Part shown: one piece after another, positions 26,272 through 35,022 of the stretch
How positions within the stretch are numbered: the first letter of the stretch is position 1
How the letters are laid out: every line of letters starts with the position of its first letter
NCBI RefSeq assembly: GCF_003386235.1
Contig: NZ_QRDZ01000014.1
Coordinates: forward strand, 62,001 to 126,000
Length of the DNA: 64,000 nt
Direction of reading: 5' to 3'
From: Cohnella phaseoli
GTDB lineage: Bacteria > Bacillota > Bacilli > Paenibacillales > Paenibacillaceae
Program-made: the position numbers and the translations under genes
Notes under the pieces: generated by a model
Database searches by the model: none
What the model saw: only the letters and a program-made list of their open reading frames with translations
Told to the model about the DNA's origin: nothing

Positions 26272-27276
26272 ATGGCAAGATCGGGAGTTATGAAGACAGG
26301 ATGGATATCGCTTATAACGGCAGCAATGATTACGGTGACGGGTTGCGGCTCGACAGGCGATCAAGCTGTGGCCACGGCGACTGTCGACGGGCCTGCACAG
26401 GCAACGGCAGCGCCAAGCCAAGCTCCGTCTCAGAAGGAAACGCGCATCGTAACCGATGGTTTCGGAGAGGTAGAGATTCCGACAAATCCGAAGCGAATCT
26501 CGGCTCTTTATCGCGAAGATTATTTGGTTGCGCTTGGGGTAACGCCTATTGTGCAATATTATAACCCGATGTGGGGCAAGCAGGATTATTTGAAGCTGGA
26601 AGTGCCGTTGTTTGACGTAACCGGCAGTATCGAAGCTTTGCTTGTGTCCGAGCCGGACTTGATCATCGGCGCCGGAGAGGTCGATGCAGAAAAATACGAG
26701 ATCTATTCCAAGGTTGCGCCGACGTTCCGTTTGCCGGATGACGTACTTGCGGATTCACGCAAAACATTGACTTTAATCGCCGATTTGCTTGGTCTCAGCG
26801 ACAAGGCGGAGCAGGTTCTTGCCGATTACGAAGCCCGTATTGGCGATATGAAGGCGAAGCTGAACGCGGCGATCGGCGATGAGAAGCTTGTTGTTCTGCG
26901 GATGAACGTCGTAGACAAATCGGTTAATATTTTCGGCATTCATAACACGTTTGTCGGACAAATCTTGTATGAGGATCTTGGGCTGAAAGCGCCGGGGTTC
27001 GCCGAGGCGATGACGGAGAGCAATATCGTCTTGTCGAAGGAGGTCATACCGGAGCTTGACGCGGACCATATTATTTTGCTTCCGTCCAACGGGACGTGGG
27101 AGGAAGAGAGCAACGCGAAAGCGCTTGAGGAAATGAAGGCGGATCCGTTATGGAAGAACGTTCCTGCATTTAAGAACGGCCATGTATATCCCGTAGAGAG
27201 ATCGTATTGGCAGACGGGAGCCATTACGGCCAACGGCTTGAAGATGGATGATTTACTTCGATTGTTGGTTTCTTAG
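26272..27276 (+). CDS. Iron-siderophore ABC transporter substrate-binding lipoprotein (FeuA-like)
   Basis: 334 residues from ATG 26272. Longer in-frame starts fall inside the Fur box and are not credible. The signal peptide ends in lipobox ITVTGC-GS, followed by an Ala/Gln/Pro linker. The periplasmic-binding-protein-2 fold shows ETRIVTDGFGEVEIPTNP, then YREDYLVALGVTPIVQYY, SEPDLIIGAG and VPAFKNGHVYPV. It binds a ferric siderophore at the cell surface. No permease or ATPase gene follows, so it must use a transporter encoded elsewhere. The segment PIVQYYNPMWGKQDYL recurs almost unchanged in the regulator encoded next. Confidence 0.88.
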   Translation: MARSGVMKTGWISLITAAMITVTGCGSTGDQAVATATVDGPAQATAAPSQAPSQKETRIVTDGFGEVEIPTNPKRISALYREDYLVALGVTPIVQYYNPMWGKQDYLKLEVPLFDVTGSIEALLVSEPDLIIGAGEVDAEKYEIYSKVAPTFRLPDDVLADSRKTLTLIADLLGLSDKAEQVLADYEARIGDMKAKLNAAIGDEKLVVLRMNVVDKSVNIFGIHNTFVGQILYEDLGLKAPGFAEAMTESNIVLSKEVIPELDADHIILLPSNGTWEEESNAKALEEMKADPLWKNVPAFKNGHVYPVERSYWQTGAITANGLKMDDLLRLLVS

Positions 27277-27326
27277 CAGAAAATAGAGTAAGTTCATTGG
27301 CGGGACTAATCGCCATAATTGGGAAA

Positions 27327-27360
27327 GAGCCGCTTATCAACGCAGGTTGATGGGCGGCTT
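27327..27360 (+). terminator. Terminator between the binding lipoprotein and the AraC-type regulator
   Basis: AGCCGC ... ATCAAC, a 4-base loop, GTTGAT ... GCGGCTT gives a two-part stem of about 12 pairs. It separates two Fur-controlled units. Confidence 0.65.
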
Positions 27361-27383
27361 GTGTTGATTTATACTGTATTCAT

Positions 27384-27398
27384 TGAGAATGAATATCA
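27384..27398 (+). promoter_or_regulatory. Fur-like box upstream of the AraC/binding-protein hybrid regulator
   Basis: TGAGAATGAATATCA matches the 7-1-7 Fur consensus at 13 of 15 positions and sits 25 bases before the regulator start. It is weaker than the two flanking boxes. Confidence 0.7.
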
Positions 27399-27422
27399 AT
27401 TAGAGGGCGGTTGATAGTAACG

Positions 27423-29012
27423 ATGGATATTGAACAGCGCAAACAAGCGGGGACTGCTCCTTTAGTCCAATATGCGCTGCGATCGATCCGCTTAATCGTT
27501 GCGGGCGAGCAAGCGGAAATGAGTGAATTGGACGATAGCGATGGGAACGATAAGGAAAGCTTTGAACTGCTCGTTATCATGAGCGGGACGGGACAAGGAA
27601 AATGCTATTTGCAGAGGTCTGGAAGATCTTTATGTGTTGATCAAGAGGTTATGAGCGGCAGTTATTATCGAGTACGCTTCGTAGCTAGCGGTTATGATGC
27701 AGTCTCAAGCTTGCTGCCGGATAAGCAAGAGCTTACCTGCGTACCCTTCGCGAAGACGATGGAGCTGCTTGATGAGTTATATGGACTCCGCGAGGCGAGC
27801 GGCGAGCTTGAGCTGTTCCAACGATTTGTGAGATTTCAAGAGCTGCTGCTCTTTCTATTTCGCCAAAATGCTCCTGCAGCGGAGGATAAGGGAACGGATA
27901 TCGAGCGGGAGGGGGTAGAGCTTAGCATACGTCATATTCATCAGTATTACCGTGAGCTTCTGACCTTGGAGGAGCTGGCCTCCCTCGCAGGCATTGATCG
28001 CTGGAAGTATACCCGTCTGTTCAAAGAGGCTACGGGTCAAGTACCGCTCCAGTACTTGAATGAAGTACGGATTAATCAAGCCAAGAAGTGGCTGGCAAGC
28101 GCCGATGACAAGCTGCTCGATATTGCGCTGAATGCAGGCTTCAATAATGAGTATTATTTCAATCGTCGCTTCAAGCAGACGGTAGGCATCTCGCCCGGAC
28201 AATACCGTCGCAGCCGCAAGGGACAGCTTAGAGTAGTTGCGCCGTATTTGGAGGATTTCATAGTCGCACTGGATATGCAGCCTATCGTCCAGTATTGGCA
28301 TGCGAAATGGGGAAAACAAGACTATCTAGGCTTAAACCATATTCCGACGTTCGACGAGAACGGCGGCAATTTTGACGCGCTTTCCGGGTATAAGCCTGAT
28401 TTGATATTACTTGCGGATCGTTACGAGCAACAGCAATATTCTCAGTGCCGACGGATATCCAACACGTGCATCCTGCGTGAGCAGACCCATAATTGGCGTA
28501 CGCTGCTGCGTACTGTCGCCGATTATTTCGGTCGGACGGAGTTGGCAGACGAGGCTATCGCAAAGTATGCTTTCAAAGCACGGAGCGCGAGTCATAAGCT
28601 GAGTCGGGCCATGAAAGGTGAAACGGTCGCTTTCTTGCGTATCTCTGCGGACCACATCATCCAATATACGGAAGAAGGGCAAGGCTTTGTTTCGGCTGTT
28701 CTTTACGACGACGTTGGTTTGCGCTCCCACCCCGCAATAGGCGTAGCTTCAAAAGCGAATAGACCGGGCATGTTCAATCTCTCTGTAGAGGACCTGCGTG
28801 CGTTAACCGCTGATCATCTGTTCATTACTTTCGATAAGTGGCATAGCCAGGCAGAAGGAAAGGAGAGGGAACTGCTGGAGCAGCCAGAGTGGCGCGATCT
28901 TCCCGCTGTACGAAACAACCGCGTTTACGAGGTTGATTTTCTAACCTGGATGAATAACGGAGTTATTTCCAACGGCAAAAAAATCGATGATATCTTGCGA
29001 TTGTTAGCTTGA
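27423..29012 (+). CDS. AraC-family regulator fused to a siderophore-binding domain (Btr-like)
   Basis: 529 residues from ATG 27423 (GAGGGCGG upstream at 12 bases; TTG 27411 is an alternative). The N-terminal 160 residues are a variable cupin-type part. Residues about 165-265 are the AraC double helix-turn-helix (LTLEELASLAGIDRWKYTRLF, LLDIALNAGFNNEYYFNRRFK). Residues about 275-529 are a periplasmic-binding-protein fold kept in the cytoplasm. B. subtilis Btr (YbbB), which activates bacillibactin uptake when it binds the siderophore, has this layout. The binding domain repeats PIVQYWHAKWGKQDYL, nearly identical to the lipoprotein upstream, so both probably bind the same siderophore. Confidence 0.9.
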   Translation: MDIEQRKQAGTAPLVQYALRSIRLIVAGEQAEMSELDDSDGNDKESFELLVIMSGTGQGKCYLQRSGRSLCVDQEVMSGSYYRVRFVASGYDAVSSLLPDKQELTCVPFAKTMELLDELYGLREASGELELFQRFVRFQELLLFLFRQNAPAAEDKGTDIEREGVELSIRHIHQYYRELLTLEELASLAGIDRWKYTRLFKEATGQVPLQYLNEVRINQAKKWLASADDKLLDIALNAGFNNEYYFNRRFKQTVGISPGQYRRSRKGQLRVVAPYLEDFIVALDMQPIVQYWHAKWGKQDYLGLNHIPTFDENGGNFDALSGYKPDLILLADRYEQQQYSQCRRISNTCILREQTHNWRTLLRTVADYFGRTELADEAIAKYAFKARSASHKLSRAMKGETVAFLRISADHIIQYTEEGQGFVSAVLYDDVGLRSHPAIGVASKANRPGMFNLSVEDLRALTADHLFITFDKWHSQAEGKERELLEQPEWRDLPAVRNNRVYEVDFLTWMNNGVISNGKKIDDILRLLA

Positions 29013-29117
29013 TTTGGTTTTGCTTGCGATTAAAAGGTCTGCATCCTCCATTTTGTATAAAAATAACCGTCGATTTTGTCCATTGTTATCGTCACGTCGC
29101 CGAAGCTACAATTATAT

Positions 29118-29132
29118 TGATAATGATTATCA
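29118..29132 (+). promoter_or_regulatory. Fur box upstream of the ferredoxin-NADP reductase gene
   Basis: TGATAATGATTATCA is an exact 7-1-7 Fur consensus, identical to the box at 26198. It lies 42 bases before the TTG start of the reductase. Confidence 0.92.
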
Positions 29133-29173
29133 TAGCATGGCCGTCACATGAGTCGGCTGGAGGAGAACATCAA

Positions 29174-30211
29174 TTGACTGAGCAGCTTGAATTATACGAT
29201 GTGACGATTATCGGCGGTGGTCCTGCGGGAATGTATACTGCTTTTTATAGTGGAATGCGCGATTTAAAGACGAAGCTGATAGAGGCCAAAGACGAGCTGG
29301 GCGGGCGGATGCTTATTTATCCCGAGAAAATGATTTGGGATGTTGGAGGGGTTGCGCCGATCTTATGCGAGAAGTTAATCGCCCAATTGTCGGAGCAGGC
29401 GAAGACGTTCGACCCGACAATTGTATTCGGACAGCACATTATCGGATTGGAGAAACAAGCGGATTCGACGTACATTCTGGAGGCGGCAACGGGGGAGAAG
29501 CATTGGACACGCACGGTCATTCTGGCTATCGGCCGCGGCATTCTGCGAATGGCGAAGCTGGAGCTGGAAGGAGCTGAGCGCTATGAGGTGTCCAATCTGC
29601 ACTATACGGTGCAGGAGCTGGAGCCTTTTAGGGGAAAACGAGTACTTATTTCGGGCGGTGGAAACTCCGCTGTCGATTGGGCGAACGAACTGGTTCCCAT
29701 CGCTGCTCAGGTCACAGTCGTGCATAGGCGCGACCGCTTCGGCGGACATGAGAAAAACATTGTTCGAATGAAGGAGTCTTCTGCCGATGTGCTTACGCCA
29801 TATGAAGTCACGCAGTTATACAGCGGCAACGGAAAGACGATTGAACGGGTGACGATTACCCATATCGAATCAGGGGACTCGCGCGAGCTAGAAATAGACG
29901 AGGTTATCGTCAACCACGGTCTGAAGTCCGATTTTACAGGCATCAAGGATTGGGGGCTGGATATGGACGACTGGAACATCTTCGTCAGCCCGAAACTTGA
30001 GACGAACTTGCCGGGCATCTTCGGGGCCGGCGACTTCGCCAATTACGAAAGCAAGCTCAACCTCATTGCGGGGGCGTTCATGGATGCGGCCTTAGCGCTT
30101 AACAGCGCCAAACGGTACATGGATCCCGAGGCGCCGAGAATGGCTTATGTATCGTCGCATAACGAGAGGTTTAAAGAACGGAACAAAGCGCTTGGCATAT
30201 CCGATGAATAG
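29174..30211 (+). CDS. Ferredoxin--NADP reductase type 2 (YcgT/YumC-like)
   Basis: 345 residues. TTG 29174 follows GGAGGAGAA. The FAD-binding start is VTIIGGGPAGMYTAFYSG, and the NADPH site is RVLISGGGNSAVDWANEL with the VVHRRDRF basic patch. The second FAD segment is IFGAGDFANY. No redox-active CxxC is present, which separates it from thioredoxin reductase. In B. subtilis the paralogue YcgT is Fur-regulated and thought to supply electrons for ferric-siderophore reduction. The Fur box and position after the siderophore genes support that role here. Confidence 0.9.
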   Translation: MTEQLELYDVTIIGGGPAGMYTAFYSGMRDLKTKLIEAKDELGGRMLIYPEKMIWDVGGVAPILCEKLIAQLSEQAKTFDPTIVFGQHIIGLEKQADSTYILEAATGEKHWTRTVILAIGRGILRMAKLELEGAERYEVSNLHYTVQELEPFRGKRVLISGGGNSAVDWANELVPIAAQVTVVHRRDRFGGHEKNIVRMKESSADVLTPYEVTQLYSGNGKTIERVTITHIESGDSRELEIDEVIVNHGLKSDFTGIKDWGLDMDDWNIFVSPKLETNLPGIFGAGDFANYESKLNLIAGAFMDAALALNSAKRYMDPEAPRMAYVSSHNERFKERNKALGISDE

Positions 30212-30326
30212 TAGGGTCTGCTAGCATTTCGGGGCTGTGCCCCTCGGTCCGGATCGGAGTTGGAGAGTACTGGTGTAACTTAGTTACAGATAACGGGAAT
30301 AACTATATTACGAGAGATTGTCGTTG

Positions 30327-30356
30327 AGGAGCTTGCCATGTCAAAGCTCCTTTTTG
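30327..30356 (+). terminator. Terminator after the reductase gene
   Basis: AGGAGCTT (30327-30334), loop of 9, AAGCTCCT (30344-30351) and a T-run. It ends the iron locus. Confidence 0.75.
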
Positions 30357-30425
30357 GTTTGTTGAAGTAACTAGCAGTTTAGTGTAATGATAAGATGATG
30401 ATTAAGGAATGAAGGGGGTACCGAA

Positions 30426-30698
30426 ATGAGAATGTATGCTCTTCTTACAGAACCGATCGGGAAGATAAGAAAGGTAATGATTTATGAATCTAAGAATGGG
30501 GTTTATGTATTTTTATTTGATTCCCATGAAGATAAAGGTTGCTATGCGGATCATTGGTTTGTAGAAATAGAAGATGCAATGGACTATTGCATGGAGGAGC
30601 TCAACATAAATGAGAGTCAGTGGGTTTGTATAAACGACCCACAAGATGGAGACCAACACGATATTATTGGTACAATAAGGATTAACAACCTTAATTGA
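30426..30698 (+). CDS. Small acidic protein of an immunity-type gene array
   Basis: 90 residues; ATG 30426 follows AAGGGGGT. It contains KGCYADHWFVEIEDAMDYC and WVCINDPQDGDQHDIIG, a wording shared by small proteins that commonly sit among immunity genes in Bacilli. No known catalytic motif. It leads a same-strand array of five small acidic proteins. Confidence 0.5.
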   Translation: MRMYALLTEPIGKIRKVMIYESKNGVYVFLFDSHEDKGCYADHWFVEIEDAMDYCMEELNINESQWVCINDPQDGDQHDIIGTIRINNLN

Positions 30699-30772
30699 TA
30701 GATCGCATCAGCCCGAAACGTTTAACCAGTCGGGCACGCAATTACAAATTACTTGCTAAAGGAGCTAACGAG

Positions 30773-31318
30773 ATGACGAAACAAATTCCAAGCACGAAAT
30801 TTCCCGGTCTAGAGTACACATCCGGCGACGATATTTGGTTAGATAACCTTAAGCCTGATAGTAAGATCCCGTTTTATTTTCACGTGTCGGAAAAGCTTAC
30901 GCAAAATGAGGCCGCTGTCGCCCGTGCTGCCTATGCGCTTGATCGCATGGATGAGTTGGTGAACAAAGCTCGGGCACATCTAAAAGATATTATTCAAAGT
31001 AAACAAGACACGGATTATACGTTGCTGCACGACTTCTTTGATTTTCATCTTTCGGAAATGGATGAGGAAAGCCTAAAAGAAATGCTCGGGACGGAACAAC
31101 CTAAAACATTAAGCGAGCCGGAGCTGGTTGACCTGCTTATGTTGAAGAGCTTGGGAAGCGGCTTAGGCGAAGGGTGGCTAGGAAGCAGCTTTGCAAAAGA
31201 GCAACAAGAACAGATTTTCATTATTGATTTTACTTTTAACCCGGAGTTTACGGATCAATTGATTGTCGTTTATTTGGATGTTAATGAAAACATACTGACT
31301 ATTAGCCATGAAAGTTAA
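30773..31318 (+). CDS. DUF2004-like immunity-type protein
   Basis: 181 residues from ATG 30773 (AAAGGAGC upstream). The acidic helical middle (LDRMDELVNKARAHLKDI, LHDFFDFHL) and the beta-strand end (IFIIDFTFNPEFTDQLIVVYLD) match the DUF2004 layout (DFSL...TDQLLVV), a family often found as toxin-immunity or neighbour genes. It lies 21 bases before the DUF4253 gene. Function inferred from family and neighbours only. Confidence 0.55.
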   Translation: MTKQIPSTKFPGLEYTSGDDIWLDNLKPDSKIPFYFHVSEKLTQNEAAVARAAYALDRMDELVNKARAHLKDIIQSKQDTDYTLLHDFFDFHLSEMDEESLKEMLGTEQPKTLSEPELVDLLMLKSLGSGLGEGWLGSSFAKEQQEQIFIIDFTFNPEFTDQLIVVYLDVNENILTISHES

Positions 31319-31339
31319 ATCGGAGAGGAGCAGACCACA

Positions 31340-32098
31340 ATGGAAGATATTCTAGCACTCTTAAAACCTTATTCATGTATCACGGCAGACATAGAGCAAC
31401 TGACATTTCCACTCGGCGGCCCGGATGGGACGGGACAGTTGTTGATTTTGCCTAGCGATAATATTCTGGAGATGATGGAGGAGGCAGAGGAGGAGGAGGG
31501 ATCTCTGGCTTCGTTTGTCGAGAAGCAGTTGGAGCAAGTTCATCGCCTGACTAAGCTTGATGCATTGCGCAGTATTGTAAGCGCCTATTTGACATATAGC
31601 GAATTGCCGATAGAGGTTAAACAGATGGATGGAAAAAGCTTTGACGAGGTTTATGCTGCTTATGCCCGCGTATGGGAAGGCAATGAGTTGGTCGATGAAC
31701 AACCGACTCGCGGGTCTTATACGTATCCGGAAATCAATATAGATTGGATAGAGGCTCGTATGGAAGATGGAGCGCTGCTGATACCGATGAAGGCGGAAGA
31801 ACGATACCATGCTCCCCTTATTATACCGATGGGCGGTTATAATGAGTGTCCGCTTCCGGTTTATCAAGCTGCTCTGTTTAAGCATTGGCAGGAGGAATTT
31901 GAGGCGGCGCCGCTTGTGGTAACGCAGGATACATGGGTGGTTCGAACGGGCAGGCTTCCCGCAACGGATGATGAAGCGCTGCAACTGGCCAAAGAGCATT
32001 TTATGTTCTGTCAGTATGTACTAGAATCCTTTGATTCGGTGGGGCAATATGCCAGCTATCTGAAAAATAATGAGATTTGGTATTTTTGGTGGGATTGA
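31340..32098 (+). CDS. DUF4253-domain protein
   Basis: 252 residues; ATG 31340 has GGAGAGGAG upstream. The C-terminal 100 residues fit DUF4253 well: YNECPLPVYQAALFKHWQEE, VVTQDTWVVRTGRLPATDDEA, FCQYVLESF and the closing WYFWWD. The N-terminal 130 residues are acidic with a poly-Glu turn. DUF4253 proteins are frequent in polymorphic-toxin immunity clusters. The biochemical role is unknown. Confidence 0.75.
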   Translation: MEDILALLKPYSCITADIEQLTFPLGGPDGTGQLLILPSDNILEMMEEAEEEEGSLASFVEKQLEQVHRLTKLDALRSIVSAYLTYSELPIEVKQMDGKSFDEVYAAYARVWEGNELVDEQPTRGSYTYPEINIDWIEARMEDGALLIPMKAEERYHAPLIIPMGGYNECPLPVYQAALFKHWQEEFEAAPLVVTQDTWVVRTGRLPATDDEALQLAKEHFMFCQYVLESFDSVGQYASYLKNNEIWYFWWD

Positions 32099-32116
32099 CG
32101 GGAGTGGAGGAGTTTC

Positions 32117-32641
32117 ATGACTATCGATAAGCCGGCATTTCGAATTCGCGACGTACAGGAAATTTTGTTGCCCTTTGCCAACGTGCAGATGCCGCTGTCT
32201 CGCTATATGCGCAACAAGCTTTCCACGGTGCCGTTGGATATTATCCGGCTTGTGGAGGTGCTGCAGATGCTGGCGGGTCAAGAGATTGCTGCCGAAATGG
32301 TGTTTGAGGACGATAAAGGCGACAATCTGTATGGTGAAGATGAGTATTTGAAAAACAACTATGTACAGATTGCCGCTAACGGTCAAGGCGATGCGTGGCT
32401 AATGAACAGGATGGACGGGAAGCTTTCTTTTTTTGACCATAGCCTGACCGAGCCGAAAGCGACACCGCTATTCATCGATTTTTGGCAGTTTTTGCAGTTG
32501 GCCGATTTGATTCATCAATATGAGGAGTGGGCGGATCGGTTAGAGAATTTTGCAGAAAGCGACTTGCCCGGGCAATTGGAAGATTGTCTTAGAATGTTGC
32601 ATCCGGATTTGCCTGAAAATTATCCTTTCGCTTTTGTTTGA
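32117..32641 (+). CDS. SUKH-like immunity protein
   Basis: 174 residues; ATG 32117 has GGAGTGGAGG upstream. The pattern DAWLMNRMDGKLSFFDHSL and FIDFWQFLQLADLIHQYEEW resembles the C-terminal half of SMI1/KNR4 (SUKH) proteins, a large toxin-immunity superfamily. It starts 18 bases after the DUF4253 gene, inside the same operon. Confidence 0.55.
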   Translation: MTIDKPAFRIRDVQEILLPFANVQMPLSRYMRNKLSTVPLDIIRLVEVLQMLAGQEIAAEMVFEDDKGDNLYGEDEYLKNNYVQIAANGQGDAWLMNRMDGKLSFFDHSLTEPKATPLFIDFWQFLQLADLIHQYEEWADRLENFAESDLPGQLEDCLRMLHPDLPENYPFAFV

Positions 32642-32672
32642 TAGGGGTTATTTACAAGGAGGAGTGGAGCCA

Positions 32673-33308
32673 ATGACCGATTTTACAGCCATCCGCAGCC
32701 TATTTCATATCACGGAACCTTGCGGTCTCGAAGAGAAGGAACTGCAACCGTGGATCAACCGATATGGAAGTATACCTGAAGTGCTGAAGGATTATTATCT
32801 GGAATTGGGAGCTCATCCGCAACTGAATGGTTCCCAGGATTTTTTGATTCAGCCCAAGGATTTTCATAAATATGTGTATGACGATTATTTGATTTTTTAT
32901 ACCGAGAATCAGGGTGCTTGCCTTTGGGGCATACGCCGGGAGGATGCGGCCTCGCCCAATCCCCCTGTGTACGAGAACTATGGAGAAGAAGAGTGGTACC
33001 AGACGAGCAAGTCTTTGATGGAATTTTTGATTGCGATGGCCCATTTGCAAGCCGTGTTTTCGATGGAGCTCAGCAATGAGGAATACTGGCCAATCGATGA
33101 ACAGGTTGTTGAAGAAATTAAGAGGATGTATCCATCCAAGCAAGCGGATTCGGACTTGTATACGGGCGTTCAGTTTTTTGGCCAAGCGGGCGAAGTGATT
33201 GTGGTTATGAACAATAGTGACGGATATCTACTGATGTTCTCGGCGGAAGATGAACAGCGATTTGATGCGTTGCATGAGACTTTGCTGCGGTTGGCGGATG
33301 ATGTTTGA
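32673..33308 (+). CDS. SMI1/KNR4 (SUKH) family immunity protein
   Basis: 211 residues from ATG 32673 (AAGGAGGAGTGG upstream). The SUKH fold order is clear: PWINRYGSIPEVLKDYYLELG, the DFLIQP loop, DDYLIFYTENQGACLWGI, then SLMEFLIAMAHLQ. It ends the array and is followed by a strong terminator. It probably neutralises a toxin in the cytoplasm; no toxin is encoded nearby. Confidence 0.75.
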   Translation: MTDFTAIRSLFHITEPCGLEEKELQPWINRYGSIPEVLKDYYLELGAHPQLNGSQDFLIQPKDFHKYVYDDYLIFYTENQGACLWGIRREDAASPNPPVYENYGEEEWYQTSKSLMEFLIAMAHLQAVFSMELSNEEYWPIDEQVVEEIKRMYPSKQADSDLYTGVQFFGQAGEVIVVMNNSDGYLLMFSAEDEQRFDALHETLLRLADDV

Positions 33309-33322
33309 ATGGGGGTTCCGGG

Positions 33323-33369
33323 CCGAGCGAATTTCAGGTATTCACTCCTGATCTTTGCTCGGTTTTTTA
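33323..33369 (+). terminator. Terminator closing the immunity-type array
   Basis: CCGAGC (33323-33328) with inner stem CAGG / CCTG and closing GCTCGG (33357-33362), followed by six T. Confidence 0.85.
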
Positions 33370-33463
33370 TTGTTATCCTAACCGGAAATGCGAAGTCCGG
33401 AGGTCTCTACCGCACTACGGGCTGGAGGAAACGCATAGCCAACAGGCAGTATGCATCCCGACA

Positions 33464-33565
33464 ACAAAAGACAATAAATAAAAAGCTATGCCATTATTTT
33501 GTCCTCTCATTTTCGCTATAGTAAGGCTAGTGGTACCGCTGAATATTACGAAAAGGGGAAAGGGC
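33464..33565 (+). repeat. Promoter/leader block of the locus A binding protein (copy 1 of a duplication)
   Basis: From GACAATAAATAAAAAGC to the ATG this block recurs at 38474-38578 with few changes. It contains TATAGT (33517-33522), a likely -10, with only a poor -35 (TTATTT, 17 bases upstream). That suggests activation by a regulator such as the response regulator at 42229. The shared ribosome binding site is AAAAGGGGAAAGGG. Confidence 0.7.
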
Positions 33566-34894
33566 ATGAAGAAATGGACAACGCTTACACTGGTTTCAAT
33601 GATGACGCTCGCGCTGCTGACTGGCTGCGGCAGCGGTAATTCCAGCAACGATTCTAATGCCGCGGCTTCTTCGAACAAGCCAAGCGCATCTAACGGGAAT
33701 TCGGCTTCGCCCGTCGCATCCGAATCGGCGGAACCCGCGGAGTCGGAGATCAAAGGAGAAATCTCCTTCGCTACGCATCGGGTTGATCAGATTGAGCATC
33801 TCGAGCGCTATGCGGAGGCATTCAAGAAGAAGTATCCGGGAATTACGGATGTCAAGATTGAAGGGATCAAGGATTACAGCGGCGTCATGAAGGTTAGAAT
33901 CGCGGCCGGCGAGCTGCCTGACGTATTCAGTCTTATCGCGATGCCTCCGGCGGAATATCCGAATTACTATGAGCCGTTGGACGATCTGGGGTTGAACGAC
34001 AGAATCTGGTTCAAGGAGTTCACAACATACGACGGCAAGCTGTACGCCATCTCCCAGCAAGCGGCAATTAACGGCCTCGTCTACAACAAAGAGGTATTCA
34101 AGACGGTGGGCATCGAAGGTCCTCCGAAAACTTTAGCCGAATTTTACGACATATGCGAGAAGCTGAAGGCTGCGGGTTACGTTCCAATGGCGACGGGCTT
34201 TAAGGACGCCTGGACGCTGCAGTATTACGAGAAGCTGTCGGAGTTCATCTACGGCAACGCCAATCTTCGCAACGACAAGCTGAAGACGGAAACTCCGTTT
34301 ACGGTGGACGGCCCATACGGACAAGGTTTGACGATTTTCAAAACGATGTATGACAAAGGCTACTTGGCGAGCGATATTTTGTCCGAGACGTACGACCAGA
34401 ATTTGCGAGACATGGCTTCCGGTAAAGTCGTAATGTCCTACATCGGCAACTGGGTCATCCAACCGATCGTCCAAGCGGGCGGCAAGCTGGAGAACTACGG
34501 TTTTGCGCCGATGCCGCACGACAACAGCGGCAAGCTGTACGGCAACATCATGCCCGACTGGTCCTACGCGGTCAACAAAGACAGCAAAAACAAAGCGGCT
34601 GCCAAAGCTTTCATTAAATTCATGCTTGAGGAATCGGGCGACAACGATGAGCATATGACGGTCTCCCCATTAAAGGATGCGAAGCCGAACACGCCATATC
34701 TCGAAGAATTCTACAGCTACAATCCGGAGATGATGGAATCGCTCCCTGTTCCTGACGACGTTGATGCCGTCGAGAAGAAGATGCAGTATAAGTACCGGGT
34801 TCTCCTACAGGAAGCGGTTCTAGGGGACATGAAGGCCGTATTCGACGATTACAACAAAAAGTGGAACGAAGCGAGGAAGGAGCTCGGCAAGTAG
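33566..34894 (+). CDS. Extracellular sugar-binding lipoprotein (locus A)
   Basis: 442 residues; ATG 33566 follows AAAGGGGAAAGGG. The lipobox is LALLTGC-GS, followed by an unusually long Ser/Asn/Ala-rich linker (about residues 23-60). The mature domain is SBP family 1 (VRIAAGELPDVFSLIAMP, YAISQQAAINGLVYNKEVFK, MASGKVVMSYIGNWV, PDWSYAVNKDSKN). It feeds the permeases at 38670 and 39551, from which it is now separated by a 3.2-kb secreted-protein gene. Part of a second copy of this gene survives at 38579. Confidence 0.92.
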   Translation: MKKWTTLTLVSMMTLALLTGCGSGNSSNDSNAAASSNKPSASNGNSASPVASESAEPAESEIKGEISFATHRVDQIEHLERYAEAFKKKYPGITDVKIEGIKDYSGVMKVRIAAGELPDVFSLIAMPPAEYPNYYEPLDDLGLNDRIWFKEFTTYDGKLYAISQQAAINGLVYNKEVFKTVGIEGPPKTLAEFYDICEKLKAAGYVPMATGFKDAWTLQYYEKLSEFIYGNANLRNDKLKTETPFTVDGPYGQGLTIFKTMYDKGYLASDILSETYDQNLRDMASGKVVMSYIGNWVIQPIVQAGGKLENYGFAPMPHDNSGKLYGNIMPDWSYAVNKDSKNKAAAKAFIKFMLEESGDNDEHMTVSPLKDAKPNTPYLEEFYSYNPEMMESLPVPDDVDAVEKKMQYKYRVLLQEAVLGDMKAVFDDYNKKWNEARKELGK

Positions 34895-34911
34895 AGCGAC
34901 TCCGCTAGCAT

Positions 34912-34958
34912 GGAATGGATGCCCCGTTGCTTGTAACGGCGGGGAGTCCATTCCGTAT
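34912..34958 (+). terminator. Terminator after the locus A binding-protein gene
   Basis: GGAATGGA (34912-34919) pairs with TCCATTCC (34947-34954), with an inner CCCCG / CGGGG stem. The T-run is short (GTATTG). Confidence 0.65.
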
Positions 34959-34983
34959 TGTTGCATTATCGTGCACATCAAAT

Positions 34984-34997
34984 ATAAAGCGCTTACA
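34984..34997 (+). promoter_or_regulatory. cre-like site upstream of the lamin-tail/PHP gene
   Basis: ATAAAGCGCTTACA matches the CcpA cre core (AAAGCGCTT plus WCA) with two mismatches at the left end. It lies 25 bases before the start codon, so bound CcpA would block initiation or elongation. Confidence 0.45.
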
Positions 34998-35022
34998 AAA
35001 ATCTATTTGAGGAGCGGTAAAT

